Origin: Aequorivita viscosa
Lineage (GTDB): Bacteria; Bacteroidota; Bacteroidia; Flavobacteriales; Flavobacteriaceae
Reading direction: 5' to 3'
NCBI RefSeq assembly: GCF_900106795.1
Contig: NZ_FNNS01000010.1
Coordinates: 1-64,000, forward strand
DNA length: 64,000 nucleotides
Below the pieces are notes generated by a model, which was given only the letters and a program-made list of their open reading frames with translations, had not been told where the DNA came from and searched no databases. A program made the position numbers and the translations under genes. This document shows, piece after piece, positions 26,090 to 34,378 of this stretch. The first letter of the stretch is position 1, and each line of letters begins with the position of its first letter.

Positions 26090-26812
26090 TTGGAATTATC
26101 CGATATATTATTTTTTCCTCTCTCTACGATCTGTATAGAGGTGTTAGCAGCTTTGTCCGGAACTTATTATTTAAAAAAAAGTAGTTCTCGGTCTAAGAAT
26201 TCTAAATATTTAGTTTTATTTCTGTGGTTTACCGTGCTTGTAGAAATTGTAGCATCTTATGTTATAGTTGCTTACTATTCTAATTACAACTACTTTGGAT
26301 TTGTAGAGGGAACACCATTTAAAAATAATTATTGGTTATACAACATTTACAATGTATTAAGTTTTTCGTTTTTTTCTTTTTACTTCACCTCTTTTTTAAA
26401 AAACAAATATTCAAAAATCACTTTTTATGGGCTAATCATCACATTTGTTGTAGCCTCTATGGCGGTAATTTTGAGTACAAATACCTTTTTCGAAACTACG
26501 CCTCAAATAGTTTCGTTATCAGGCACTTTACTGTTGTTTTTTAGTGTGATTTTCTTCTATTTTGAATTGCTTAGAAGTGATATGCTATTGCAACTTAAGA
26601 GTTTTCTGCCTTTCTACATTTCGGTAGGGGTTTTGGTGTTTAATTTGTGTATTGCACCCATCGATATCTTGTCTCAACATTTTAATATAACAGATGGCAA
26701 CGATTTATTTGTTAAATTGCACTTAAATGTATTATTTTTTGCAAACATTTTTACTTATAGCACCTTTACGCTTGGTTTTTTAATATGCTCGAGAAAGAAG
26801 AAATTTTACTAA
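26090..26812 (+). CDS. Multi-pass membrane protein preceding a two-component system
   Basis: 240 residues with about seven hydrophobic segments starting at ELSDILFFPLSTICIEVLAAL. The start is TTG 26090, because no ATG or GTG lies in frame nearby and the reading starts 4 bp after the previous stop. Its 3' end overlaps the histidine kinase start by 28 bp, so the two are co-translated. It could be the sensory membrane partner of the kinase, which itself has only one helix. I know no named family for it. Confidence 0.7.
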   Translation: MELSDILFFPLSTICIEVLAALSGTYYLKKSSSRSKNSKYLVLFLWFTVLVEIVASYVIVAYYSNYNYFGFVEGTPFKNNYWLYNIYNVLSFSFFSFYFTSFLKNKYSKITFYGLIITFVVASMAVILSTNTFFETTPQIVSLSGTLLLFFSVIFFYFELLRSDMLLQLKSFLPFYISVGVLVFNLCIAPIDILSQHFNITDGNDLFVKLHLNVLFFANIFTYSTFTLGFLICSRKKKFY

Positions 26813-27567
26813 TAGTATACTTTATTACCGTAATTTTCCTTCTGGTTATATTTGTTGTTGTGTTTTTTATAGCATTCCAACGAAGAAAAAACAAGCTTCT
26901 AAAAGAACGATACGAGGTTGCACAACGCTATCAAACCGAACTGGCTAATTCCCGGATCGAAATTCAAGAACAAACATTCAAAAACATTGCTTGGGAATTG
27001 CACGATAATGTTGGGCAACTATTATCTGTTGCAAATATGCAATTGAATATTTTAAAACAAACTGTTCCAGAAAATTTTCATCAACAAATTTTAGAGACTA
27101 AAGGAGTTATACAAGAAAGTGTTCAGGAAATCCGCTCACTTTCTAAAGTGTTAAACAACGATGTTGTCCTGAAAAATGGACTTTTGGAGTCATTGCAATT
27201 AGAGATGGATAGATTTAAGCGCTTAGGCTACTTGGACGTTTCCTTGGAAATTGTTGGAGATATTGTGCCAATAAATAAAGCTTCTGAAATTATTATATTC
27301 CGCATTTTACAGGAATTTCTTTCAAATGTGCTTAAACATGCTAAGGCTTCAAATTTATTCGTAAGTTTGGACTATAAGGAAGATTTTCTTGAAATCACAG
27401 CTACCGATGATGGGGTTGGCTTTGATACATCGCTAAAAACAAGTAGTTCGGGTATGGAGACGATGAAAAGCCGTGCAGCACTTCTTAAAGCTTCATTTTC
27501 AGTAACATCTAAGCCAGGGGATGGAGCCAAATTATTTTTGAGATACAATTATAAAAATGCAGGATAA
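26785..27567 (+). CDS. Sensor histidine kinase, HisKA_3 (NarX/LiaS) type
   Basis: 260 residues. One N-terminal membrane helix (about 8-32), a short linker, then HisKA_3 with the phospho-acceptor in NIAWELHDNVGQLL (His in LHDN), and HATPase_c with the N box FRILQEFLSNVLKHAKA, G1 box DDGVGFD and GMETMKSRAALL. It has no periplasmic sensor domain, so the signal may come through the overlapping membrane protein. Overlaps the response regulator by 11 bp. Confidence 0.9.
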   Translation: MLEKEEILLIVYFITVIFLLVIFVVVFFIAFQRRKNKLLKERYEVAQRYQTELANSRIEIQEQTFKNIAWELHDNVGQLLSVANMQLNILKQTVPENFHQQILETKGVIQESVQEIRSLSKVLNNDVVLKNGLLESLQLEMDRFKRLGYLDVSLEIVGDIVPINKASEIIIFRILQEFLSNVLKHAKASNLFVSLDYKEDFLEITATDDGVGFDTSLKTSSSGMETMKSRAALLKASFSVTSKPGDGAKLFLRYNYKNAG

Positions 27568-28213
27568 ACCTTTACAATATAAAGTTGGAATTGTAGATGA
27601 CCACGCTCTATTCGCTTGTTCTTTGGAAAGACTTATTAACTCATTTCCAAATTTTGAAGTTTCATTTAATCTTCGGAATGGCTTTGAACTTCAAAAGAAG
27701 CTAGGACAGGACGGGGTCACCCCAGATATTGTTTTATTAGATATTAATATGCCTGTATTAAATGGCTTTGAAACCGCAGAATGGCTCTGTAAAACGCATC
27801 CGAGTGTTCAGTTTTTGGCATTGACAATGGATGATGAAGAAACTAGTATTATAAAAATGTTGAGAAATGGGGCCAAAGGATATCTGCTGAAAGATATTGA
27901 ACCAGAATATTTGCTGCGTGTTTTAAATGAAGTTATCGACAACGGATATTACCATTCAGATAAAGTTTCGGAAGCCTTGCTTCACTCTATTGGCTATTCT
28001 GAAAATGAAGAATTATTAAATTTTAAAGAACAAGAAATAGCCTTTATAAAACTTGCATCTTCTGAAATGACTTATAAAGAAATTGCCGAAAAAATGAATT
28101 TAAGTCCAAAAACAATTGACGGTTACCGTCAAGAACTTTTTCGAAAATTAAATATTAAAAACAGGGTAGGATTGGTAATGTTTGCCATAAAACATGAAAT
28201 CGTAAAGCTCTAG
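27557..28213 (+). CDS. NarL/LuxR-type response regulator
   Basis: 218 residues. Receiver domain: VGIVDDHALF acidic pocket, phospho-acceptor Asp in VLLDINMPVLNGFE, Thr in LALTMDD and Lys in YLLKDI. The C-terminal LuxR-type helix-turn-helix is KEQEIAFIKLASSEMTYKEIAEKMNLSPKTIDGYRQ. It is the output partner of the overlapping kinase. Its stop codon shares the tetranucleotide CTAG (28210-28213) with the stop of the convergent pseudouridine synthase gene. Confidence 0.92.
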   Translation: MQDKPLQYKVGIVDDHALFACSLERLINSFPNFEVSFNLRNGFELQKKLGQDGVTPDIVLLDINMPVLNGFETAEWLCKTHPSVQFLALTMDDEETSIIKMLRNGAKGYLLKDIEPEYLLRVLNEVIDNGYYHSDKVSEALLHSIGYSENEELLNFKEQEIAFIKLASSEMTYKEIAEKMNLSPKTIDGYRQELFRKLNIKNRVGLVMFAIKHEIVKL

Positions 28214-28791
28214 CTACAAGCATTCCAAATAGGGTCATCTAAAGTAGAAGTTTCAAATACCATTTCTTCTTTTAACACAGGATGAACGAGGGTTAGTTTT
28301 TTGGCGTGTAGGTGAATACTACCGTCTGCATTGCTTCTATCGAATCCGTATTTTAAGTCACCTTTTATCGGACTCCCGATGGCCGAAAGCTGCGATCTAA
28401 TTTGATGATGTCTACCGGTTTCAAGCACTATTTCGAGTAAGCAGTAATTCTTTAATTGTTTTAGCACTTTGTAATGAAGTATGGCTTTTTTGCTATCAGG
28501 AACTTCTTTGTTGTGTGCATACGATTTATTCTGCTTTGGATTTCTTTTTAAATAATGAACTAGCGTTGCTTCTAATTGTGAGGGTGTGTTCTTTACAATT
28601 GCCCAATATATTTTTTCAGTTTCCCGTGCAGAGAACATTTTGTTTAATCGAGCCAAAGCTTTTGAGGTTCTCGCAAAAACTACAATTCCGCTGGTAGGTC
28701 TATCTAATCTGTGTACAACACCTAAAAATACGGCTCCTGGCTTATTGTATTTTTCGGCGATATATTCTTTAACTACTTCGGATAAAGGCAT
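28210..28791 (-). CDS. RluA-family RNA pseudouridine synthase (start codon uncertain)
   Basis: At least 193 residues from ATG 28791. Catalytic motif: GVVHRLDRPTSGIVVFA (Asp in HRLDRPTSG), then RKT-like REKIYWAIV and ETGRHHQIRSQLSAIG. The frame stays open upstream to about 28950 and encodes family-like sequence LQVLYEDNHLIVVNKRPGDI before the ATG, which is the N-terminal strand pair of RluA proteins. No ATG, GTG or TTG precedes that segment in frame. An ATT at 28911 would give 233 residues, the usual size. Either a rare start is used or the start was lost near the heptamer array. It modifies uridines in rRNA or tRNA. Confidence 0.85.
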   Translation of the reverse strand: MPLSEVVKEYIAEKYNKPGAVFLGVVHRLDRPTSGIVVFARTSKALARLNKMFSARETEKIYWAIVKNTPSQLEATLVHYLKRNPKQNKSYAHNKEVPDSKKAILHYKVLKQLKNYCLLEIVLETGRHHQIRSQLSAIGSPIKGDLKYGFDRSNADGSIHLHAKKLTLVHPVLKEEMVFETSTLDDPIWNACS

Positions 28792-28954
28792 ATCACCCGT
28801 TTTATCTCCCTGAACAATATCGCCTGGGCGTTTGTTTACTACAATTAAGTGATTGTCTTCATATAAAACCTGAAGATTATCTTTGGAGCTATGGGTTTTT
28901 GTGGGTGAAATTGGAAGTTGATTTGTGGTTTGTAGTTTATTATTTTTAAATTCT

Positions 28955-28982
28955 GTTAATCGTTAATCGTTAATCGTCAATC
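28955..28982. repeat. Heptanucleotide tandem array (GTTAATC) x 4
   Basis: Three exact GTTAATC units and a fourth variant, GTCAATC, 3 bp from the panB stop codon. On the minus strand the TTAA in each unit places a TAA stop in all three frames across the array, so no start upstream of it can read into the pseudouridine synthase gene. Confidence 0.8.
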
Positions 28983-28984
28983 AT

Positions 28985-29803
28985 CTAATATTGTTCGCTT
29001 TCATTTGGGAAATCACCACTTTTTACATCGGCGCTATATTGACTGAAAGCACTTCTCATTTCGGTATATAAATCTAAATATCTTCGCAAAAAACGAGGGT
29101 TAAATTCGTGTGTCATCCCAAGCATATCGTGGGTTACTAACACTTGGCCGTCTACTCCGTGTCCGGCACCAATGCCAATAACCGGAATGCTAATGGTTTC
29201 AGCGACTTTTTGTGCAAGTTTTGCAGGTACTTTTTCTAAAACTATAGCAAAACAACCTGTTTTTTCGAGAAGTAAGGCGTCTTCAATTAGCTTTTCAGCT
29301 TCAGCTTCTTCTTTTGCTCGAACTGTGTAGGTTCCAAACTTGTATATGGATTGTGGGGTTAACCCTAAATGGCCCATTACCGGGATTCCTGCATTCAGAA
29401 TTCGCTTTATCGATTCTTTTATTTCCTTTCCACCTTCAAGTTTTACTGCATGTCCGCCACTTTCTTTCATTATTCTAATTGCTGAGCGAAGTGCTTCTTT
29501 AGGATCGCTTTGGTAGCTTCCAAAAGGTAAATCTACAACTACTAAGCTTCTTTCAATTCCGCGGACTACAGAAGCTGCGTGATAAATCATTTGATCTAGC
29601 GTTATGGGCAAGGTTGTTTCGTGACCTGCCATAACATTACTGGCCGAATCGCCTACCAAAATAACATCAATACCTGCGCTATCCACAATTTTTGCCATAG
29701 TGAAATCGTAGGCGGTTAACATCGAAATTTTTTCGCCTTTCTTTTTCATATCCACCAAGGTTTTAGTGGTAATACGCTTATATTCTTTTTTGGCTACAGA
29801 CAT
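28985..29803 (-). CDS. panB: 3-methyl-2-oxobutanoate hydroxymethyltransferase
   Basis: 272 residues. PanB motifs are clear: [65 protein letters not shown] and [21 protein letters not shown]. It adds a hydroxymethyl group from methylene-tetrahydrofolate to 2-oxoisovalerate in pantothenate synthesis, with Mg bound by the Asp residues of VGDS and VVDLP. A single gene; panC and panD are not adjacent. Confidence 0.95.
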   Translation of the reverse strand: MSVAKKEYKRITTKTLVDMKKKGEKISMLTAYDFTMAKIVDSAGIDVILVGDSASNVMAGHETTLPITLDQMIYHAASVVRGIERSLVVVDLPFGSYQSDPKEALRSAIRIMKESGGHAVKLEGGKEIKESIKRILNAGIPVMGHLGLTPQSIYKFGTYTVRAKEEAEAEKLIEDALLLEKTGCFAIVLEKVPAKLAQKVAETISIPVIGIGAGHGVDGQVLVTHDMLGMTHEFNPRFLRRYLDLYTEMRSAFSQYSADVKSGDFPNESEQY

Positions 29804-29955
29804 ATTTTAAAACTTAAATTAATTTGTAAAAATAGTGATTTTGATTTGGATGCCCTTCAGAATTTACAATATCAACGAATCACTGCTAGCTGGCGATCTA
29901 TGATATTTAATTTGAAAGGCTTGAAGAAAATGAAATTGACTTCTTGTGTGTTTTT

Positions 29956-31380
29956 TTAGCAATCGCTTATATTCACTTGAACCGCTAAACCACCTTCACT
30001 GGTTTCTTTATATTTAGAAGTCATATCTTTTGCAGTTTCCCACATAGTTGCTATAACTTTATCCAAAGGTACTTTTGCCTTGCTTGGGTCGCTGTTGAGT
30101 GCCATTTCGCAAGCATTTATGGCTTTTATTGCGCCCATTGCGTTGCGTTCTATACAAGGAATTTGAACCAATCCTGCAATCGGGTCGCAGGTTAGCCCCA
30201 AGTGATGTTCCATGGCTATTTCACTTGCCATTAAACACTGTTCTGGAGTACCGCCCATCAATTCGCATAAAGCTCCAGCAGCCATTGAGGAGGAAACGCC
30301 TATCTCGGCTTGACATCCGCCCATAGCAGCTGATATGGTTGCACCTTTTTTGAAAATGCTACCAATCTCACCCGAAGTGAGCAAAAACTTACGAATGTCA
30401 TCAAAATTGGCATCGTGGTTTTCAATAACCAAATAGTACATTATTACGGCTGGAATTACACCTGCGCTTCCGTTTGTGGGAGCTGTAACAACACGCCCTA
30501 ATGAGGCATTGACTTCATTTACCGCAAGAGCAAAACATGAAACCCATTTCAATATTTGACGGAATTTTACTTCGGTATCACGAATGGCTTCAATCCATTC
30601 TTCGGCATTACTATATTTAGTGTCACAAATAAGGTTCTTATTCATATTATAAGCTCTTCTTGTAACGTTTAGTCCACCAGGGAGCGTGCCTTCGGTATGG
30701 CAGCCCACGTACATAGAATCGAGCATTACATCCCAAATTTCTTTAAGTCCTTGGTTTATTTCGGCTTCAGTACGAAGCGATTTTTCATTTTCAAGAACAA
30801 TCTCCCAAATTTGTTTGCCTTCTTTTTTACAATATTCAAGCAACTCCGTTCCGAGCTTAATAGGAAATGGGAAATGTGAAAATTTTTCAAGCTTCACCTT
30901 CTTCGATTTTCGTTCTTCTTTAACCACAAAACCACCGCCGATGGAGTAAAAAGAAGTAGATTTTTTGGATCCGTCTTCAAGAATTGCTTTAAACGTCATT
31001 CCGTTTGGGTGAAATTCTAAAAACTTGCGGTTGAAGATTATGCTTTCCTTTGGAATAAAATTGATTTCACGTTCGTTATTCAGTTTTAATTTGTTTTCTG
31101 AATTAATAAAATCTATTTCTTTTTCAATGTTTTCTATAGGAAAGGTTACTGGGTCAAAGCCAGAAAGTCCGAGCATTACTGCAATGTCGGTAGCGTGACC
31201 TTTTCCGGTAAGAGACAGTGAACCATATAAATCGACTGAAACCCCGACAACTTTATCGAATTGTTTCTTCTCTTTCAATTCGTCAATCCACTGCAAGGCA
31301 GCACGCCAAGGTCCTAAGGTGTGCGAACTTGAAGGGCCAACACCAATAGACAACATATCGAAAACACTGATACTTTCCAT
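29956..31380 (-). CDS. sdaA: L-serine ammonia-lyase (iron-sulfur type)
   Basis: 474 residues, one-chain type with the beta domain (SVFDMLSIGVGPSSSHTLGPW) before the alpha domain. Iron-sulfur ligands are expected among the Cys residues in SCFALAVN, CDPIAGLVQIPCIERNA and NACEMALNSD. TAPTNGSAGVIPAV and GAAG-like AMGGCQAEIGVSSSMAAGAL complete the match. It deaminates serine to pyruvate. A -7 box TATATTTG lies 21 bp upstream of the ATG. Confidence 0.93.
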   Translation of the reverse strand: MESISVFDMLSIGVGPSSSHTLGPWRAALQWIDELKEKKQFDKVVGVSVDLYGSLSLTGKGHATDIAVMLGLSGFDPVTFPIENIEKEIDFINSENKLKLNNEREINFIPKESIIFNRKFLEFHPNGMTFKAILEDGSKKSTSFYSIGGGFVVKEERKSKKVKLEKFSHFPFPIKLGTELLEYCKKEGKQIWEIVLENEKSLRTEAEINQGLKEIWDVMLDSMYVGCHTEGTLPGGLNVTRRAYNMNKNLICDTKYSNAEEWIEAIRDTEVKFRQILKWVSCFALAVNEVNASLGRVVTAPTNGSAGVIPAVIMYYLVIENHDANFDDIRKFLLTSGEIGSIFKKGATISAAMGGCQAEIGVSSSMAAGALCELMGGTPEQCLMASEIAMEHHLGLTCDPIAGLVQIPCIERNAMGAIKAINACEMALNSDPSKAKVPLDKVIATMWETAKDMTSKYKETSEGGLAVQVNISDC

Positions 31381-31400
31381 TTTATTTCTGTTTTAACGTA

Positions 31401-31408
31401 CAAATATA
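31401..31408 (-). promoter_or_regulatory. -7 box TATATTTG for serine ammonia-lyase
   Basis: Minus-strand exact TAnnTTTG match, 20 bp before ATG 31380. Confidence 0.6.
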
Positions 31409-31541
31409 ATGGTATGTTTCAGAATTTGGTTGTGCTTTCCAAAATGAATTTTTCACCAGAATTTCAAATCCTTTTTTTAAAAAATAATTTAAACATAACC
31501 GGTAGTGAAAAAAGCACCACAAACTAAGACTAAAAAGTCTT

Positions 31542-31563
31542 AAATATGATTTTTGTCATATTT
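31542..31563 (+). promoter_or_regulatory. Crp/Fnr-type operator of the norC-like promoter
   Basis: AAATATGA (31542-31549), spacer TTTTTG, TCATATTT (31556-31563): perfect 8-bp arms with TGA-N6-TCA spacing. Its centre (31552.5) is 36.5 bp upstream of the last base of the -7 box TATTTTTA (31582-31589), so it falls near -41.5 from the expected start. Three other promoters in this window have the same geometry. Confidence 0.75.
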
Positions 31564-31581
31564 CACCTTCAATTTCAGTAG

Positions 31582-31589
31582 TATTTTTA
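31582..31589 (+). promoter_or_regulatory. -7-like box of the norC-norB-like operon
   Basis: TATTTTTA, one base off TAnnTTTG, 22 bp before ATG 31612. A weak -7 box fits activation by a factor bound at -41.5. Confidence 0.5.
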
Positions 31590-31611
31590 GCGGCAATTAA
31601 TTAATTCTTTA

Positions 31612-32040
31612 ATGCCTGTCAATTCAAAGCCTTACCTGTATGCAATAGCGTTTTTGCTAGTAACTTTTGGGTTGTACAACTATGTTGTGTACACTACGGA
31701 AAGTTATATTGCCGTCGAGAAATTATCTCCACAAGCTGTAAAGGGGCAGCAATTGTTTCAAAGTAATCGTTGTTGGTCTTGCCATCAACTCTATGGTTTA
31801 GGTGGTTATTTGGGACCTGACCTTACTAATGTGTTTTCTGATGAAAAGAAGGGACCGCTGTACATTAAAGCATTTTTGAACAGTGGCGTGAAGAGTATGC
31901 CTCAGTTTAACTTTAATGAAGAAGAAAAGGAGGCTATTGTAGCCTATTTAAAACAAGTAGATGAAACAGGAATTTATCCTAACTACGATGCCAAAATAGA
32001 AGCTACTGGCTGGGTAAAATTAAAGTATCGAAATGAATAG
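31612..32040 (+). CDS. norC: NorC-like membrane-anchored cytochrome c
   Basis: 142 residues. One N-terminal membrane helix (about 8-26), then a monohaem cytochrome c domain with CWSCH (haem site), LGGYLGPDLTNV, and KSMPQFNFNEEEKEAIVAYL, where the Met is the sixth haem ligand. The MPQFN segment and size match NorC of cytochrome c-dependent nitric oxide reductases. It passes electrons to the catalytic subunit, whose gene overlaps by 8 bp. A Crp/Fnr-type site lies upstream. Identity as NorC depends on the partner being a true NO reductase. Confidence 0.8.
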   Translation: MPVNSKPYLYAIAFLLVTFGLYNYVVYTTESYIAVEKLSPQAVKGQQLFQSNRCWSCHQLYGLGGYLGPDLTNVFSDEKKGPLYIKAFLNSGVKSMPQFNFNEEEKEAIVAYLKQVDETGIYPNYDAKIEATGWVKLKYRNE

Positions 32041-33364
32041 TAAAATGCCCATCTATTTTTTAGTATTTGCCATTATCTCGCTTGTTTTGGGAATGTGCTT
32101 TGGAATGACTGCTTCTTTTCAATACGTGATGCCTGAGTTTTTAAAGGATTATTTTCCTTTTTCAAAACTGCGACCTTTTCACGCTACATCTGTAATAGCT
32201 TGGATTATCCTTGCCGCAACAGGGAGTATCTATTTCTTTCTTACCTACGTTGAAAAGTTCAAGTTGTTTTCGCCCGTACTGGGCAAATTGCACTTTATCA
32301 TTTTCCTTTTAACAGGAACAGCCATTTATTATTCCTATACATTCGATTATACCGAAGGGCGGGAATATTTCGCCTTTCCATCTTTTTTGATGATCCCAAT
32401 TTTAATTGGTTGGATTTTGTTCGGTATTAATTACTTCAAAACACTTTATCAAAATATGCGGGGATGGCCCGTTTACTATTGGATGTGGGGTACAGGGATA
32501 GCTTTTATGACATATCACTTAATGGAAGCTCATTTTTGGCTATTCGACTTTTTTAGACTGGATTTTATAAAAGATTTCTCTGTTCAATGGAAATCTACAG
32601 GTTCTTTTACGGGTTCGTGGAATATGTTGGTGTACGGAATCTCTATCTATTTAATGTCCAAAATAAAATCTGATACCAATGTGGCTACCAATAAAGTTGC
32701 GTTTTTCTTCTACTTTTTAGGGCTTACCAACTTAATGTTTGGGTGGGCGCACCACACGTACCTCGTGCCAACACAGCCTTGGATTAGGTATGTGGCTTAC
32801 GGAATTAGTATGACGGAGTGGATAGTTTTGGCATCTATTATTTATAATTGGAAACGTTCAGTTTTAAAGGTTGAAAAAGAAAACCACCCAATGGCATACC
32901 GTTTTTTATTGGCTACAGACCTCTGGGTTTTCCTCAATATAATCTTGGCGTTGTTGTTTTCTATTCCGGCAATTAATTATTTTACACACGGTACGCATAT
33001 TACAGTGGCGCACTCAATGGGAACAACTATTGGCATCAATACAACCATTCTTTTTTCGGCATTGTTTTTTATTATCCATCATTTATATCCACAATATAAC
33101 ACTGACAGAAAGTGGGTGAAGCGTGGCTTTATTGCGTTTAATATTAGTCTATTCCTTTTTTGTGCTTCCTTGTTTGCAGCGGGCGTTAAAAGGAGTTATT
33201 GGATGTATGTTACCAAAGTGGGGGCTTTTTCAGAAATGGAAGAATCAATGGTTATTTATTACATATCGTTCTTCATCTTCGGAATCGGAATTTTCATCTC
33301 TCTTGTAACCGTGGTGTTTCCAATATTTAAAATGCTGCTGCTAAAATTGAAACCAGGAAAATGA
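32033..33364 (+). CDS. norB: NorB-like haem-copper-type catalytic subunit (probable NO reductase)
   Basis: 443 residues with 12 membrane helices. Haem and metal ligands can be placed: His in RPFHATSVIAW (low-spin haem b), His in MEAHFWL and His-His in GWAHHTYL (the three non-haem metal ligands), Glu in SMTEWI, and His in ITVAHSMG (active-site haem). Compared from memory with Pseudomonas NorB, two positions differ: the second low-spin haem ligand is Met (AHSM in place of AHGH), and the active-site Glu after HLW is not acidic (HFWLF). This makes it a divergent NO reductase subunit rather than a canonical cNOR. It forms an operon with the NorC-like gene. Confidence 0.75.
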   Translation: MNSKMPIYFLVFAIISLVLGMCFGMTASFQYVMPEFLKDYFPFSKLRPFHATSVIAWIILAATGSIYFFLTYVEKFKLFSPVLGKLHFIIFLLTGTAIYYSYTFDYTEGREYFAFPSFLMIPILIGWILFGINYFKTLYQNMRGWPVYYWMWGTGIAFMTYHLMEAHFWLFDFFRLDFIKDFSVQWKSTGSFTGSWNMLVYGISIYLMSKIKSDTNVATNKVAFFFYFLGLTNLMFGWAHHTYLVPTQPWIRYVAYGISMTEWIVLASIIYNWKRSVLKVEKENHPMAYRFLLATDLWVFLNIILALLFSIPAINYFTHGTHITVAHSMGTTIGINTTILFSALFFIIHHLYPQYNTDRKWVKRGFIAFNISLFLFCASLFAAGVKRSYWMYVTKVGAFSEMEESMVIYYISFFIFGIGIFISLVTVVFPIFKMLLLKLKPGK

Positions 33365-33410
33365 GGTTTTAGCTATGATTAATATCATTTTAAACCACTT
33401 CTGTTAAACT

Positions 33411-33418
33411 TAACTTTG
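33411..33418 (+). promoter_or_regulatory. -7 box TAACTTTG for nadAB
   Basis: Exact TAnnTTTG match, 12 bp before ATG 33431, so nadAB has its own promoter separate from norCB. The TTG at 33416, within the box, is not the start. Confidence 0.6.
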
Positions 33419-33430
33419 AATTCTCTAAAA

Positions 33431-34378
33431 ATGAAGCCGAATACAATGACAATGACCTTAGCTGAGAAGATTACAGCGCTTAAAAAAGAAAAAAATGCAG
33501 TTATTTTAGCGCACTATTATCAGGTGCCTGAAATTCAGGAAGTAGCTGACTACGTGGGTGATAGTTTGGGATTATCGCAAAAAGCAGCAGAAACCGATGC
33601 CGATATAATTGTTTTTGCAGGTGTACATTTTATGGCCGAAACTGCTAAAATATTGAACCCGAACAAGAAAGTTTTGTTGCCAGATTTACTAGCAGGTTGT
33701 TCCTTGGCCGATTCGTGCCCACCAGATAAGTTTGGAGAATTGGTAGCCGCCCACCCAGACCATACAGTAATTACTTATGTGAACTGCTCTGCAGAAGTTA
33801 AAGCCTTGAGTGATATAATTTGTACTTCGTCGAATGCTGAGAAAATCGTGAACTCCATTCCAAAAGACGTCCCGATTATTTTTGCACCCGATAAAAACTT
33901 GGGGAAATATATTCAAAAGAAAACAGGTAGAAAGATGTTGCTTTGGGATGGTGCTTGTATTGTTCACGAGGCTTTTTCCATCGAGAAACTTTTGAAACTC
34001 TATCAAGAGCATCCCGACTCTGTCATTATTGCACATCCTGAATCGGAAGCACATATTTTGGAAACTGCGACTTATATAGGCTCTACTGCTGGAATGATAG
34101 ATTACGTAAAAAAGAATCCTTCAAAAAAATTCATTGTTGCTACCGAAGCTGGGATTCTGCACAAGATGCAACAGGAAGTACCTGAAGCGGTGCTAATTCC
34201 TGCACCAGCGGAAGAAGACAACACCTGTGCTTGTAGTGAATGTGCTTTTATGAAAATGAACACGTTGCAAAAGCTTTACGACTGTTTGCTGCACGAAACT
34301 CCACATATAGAAGTTTCGGAGGAGGTACGAAAAAAAGCTATTGTCCCCATTGAGCGTATGCTAGAATTATCGAAATAA
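33431..34378 (+). CDS. nadA: Quinolinate synthase
   Basis: 315 residues from ATG 33431 (a second ATG at 33446 is possible). NadA motifs: [40 protein letters not shown] with the first cluster Cys, [11 protein letters not shown], and the C-terminal [12 protein letters not shown] carrying the last Cys. It binds a 4Fe-4S cluster and makes quinolinate from iminoaspartate and dihydroxyacetone phosphate. The stop overlaps the nadB start by one base. This cluster is a known target of NO damage, which may explain its place next to NO-detoxifying genes (inference). Confidence 0.95.
   Translation: MKPNTMTMTLAEKITALKKEKNAVILAHYYQVPEIQEVADYVGDSLGLSQKAAETDADIIVFAGVHFMAETAKILNPNKKVLLPDLLAGCSLADSCPPDKFGELVAAHPDHTVITYVNCSAEVKALSDIICTSSNAEKIVNSIPKDVPIIFAPDKNLGKYIQKKTGRKMLLWDGACIVHEAFSIEKLLKLYQEHPDSVIIAHPESEAHILETATYIGSTAGMIDYVKKNPSKKFIVATEAGILHKMQQEVPEAVLIPAPAEEDNTCACSECAFMKMNTLQKLYDCLLHETPHIEVSEEVRKKAIVPIERMLELSK

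Noticed and set aside
32560-32640. Loss of the first non-haem metal His in the NorB-like protein
   Set aside because: A first alignment with the QWKSTGSFTGSWN segment suggested this, but the His in MEAHFWL one helix earlier aligns better with HLW of NorB, so the metal site seems complete.
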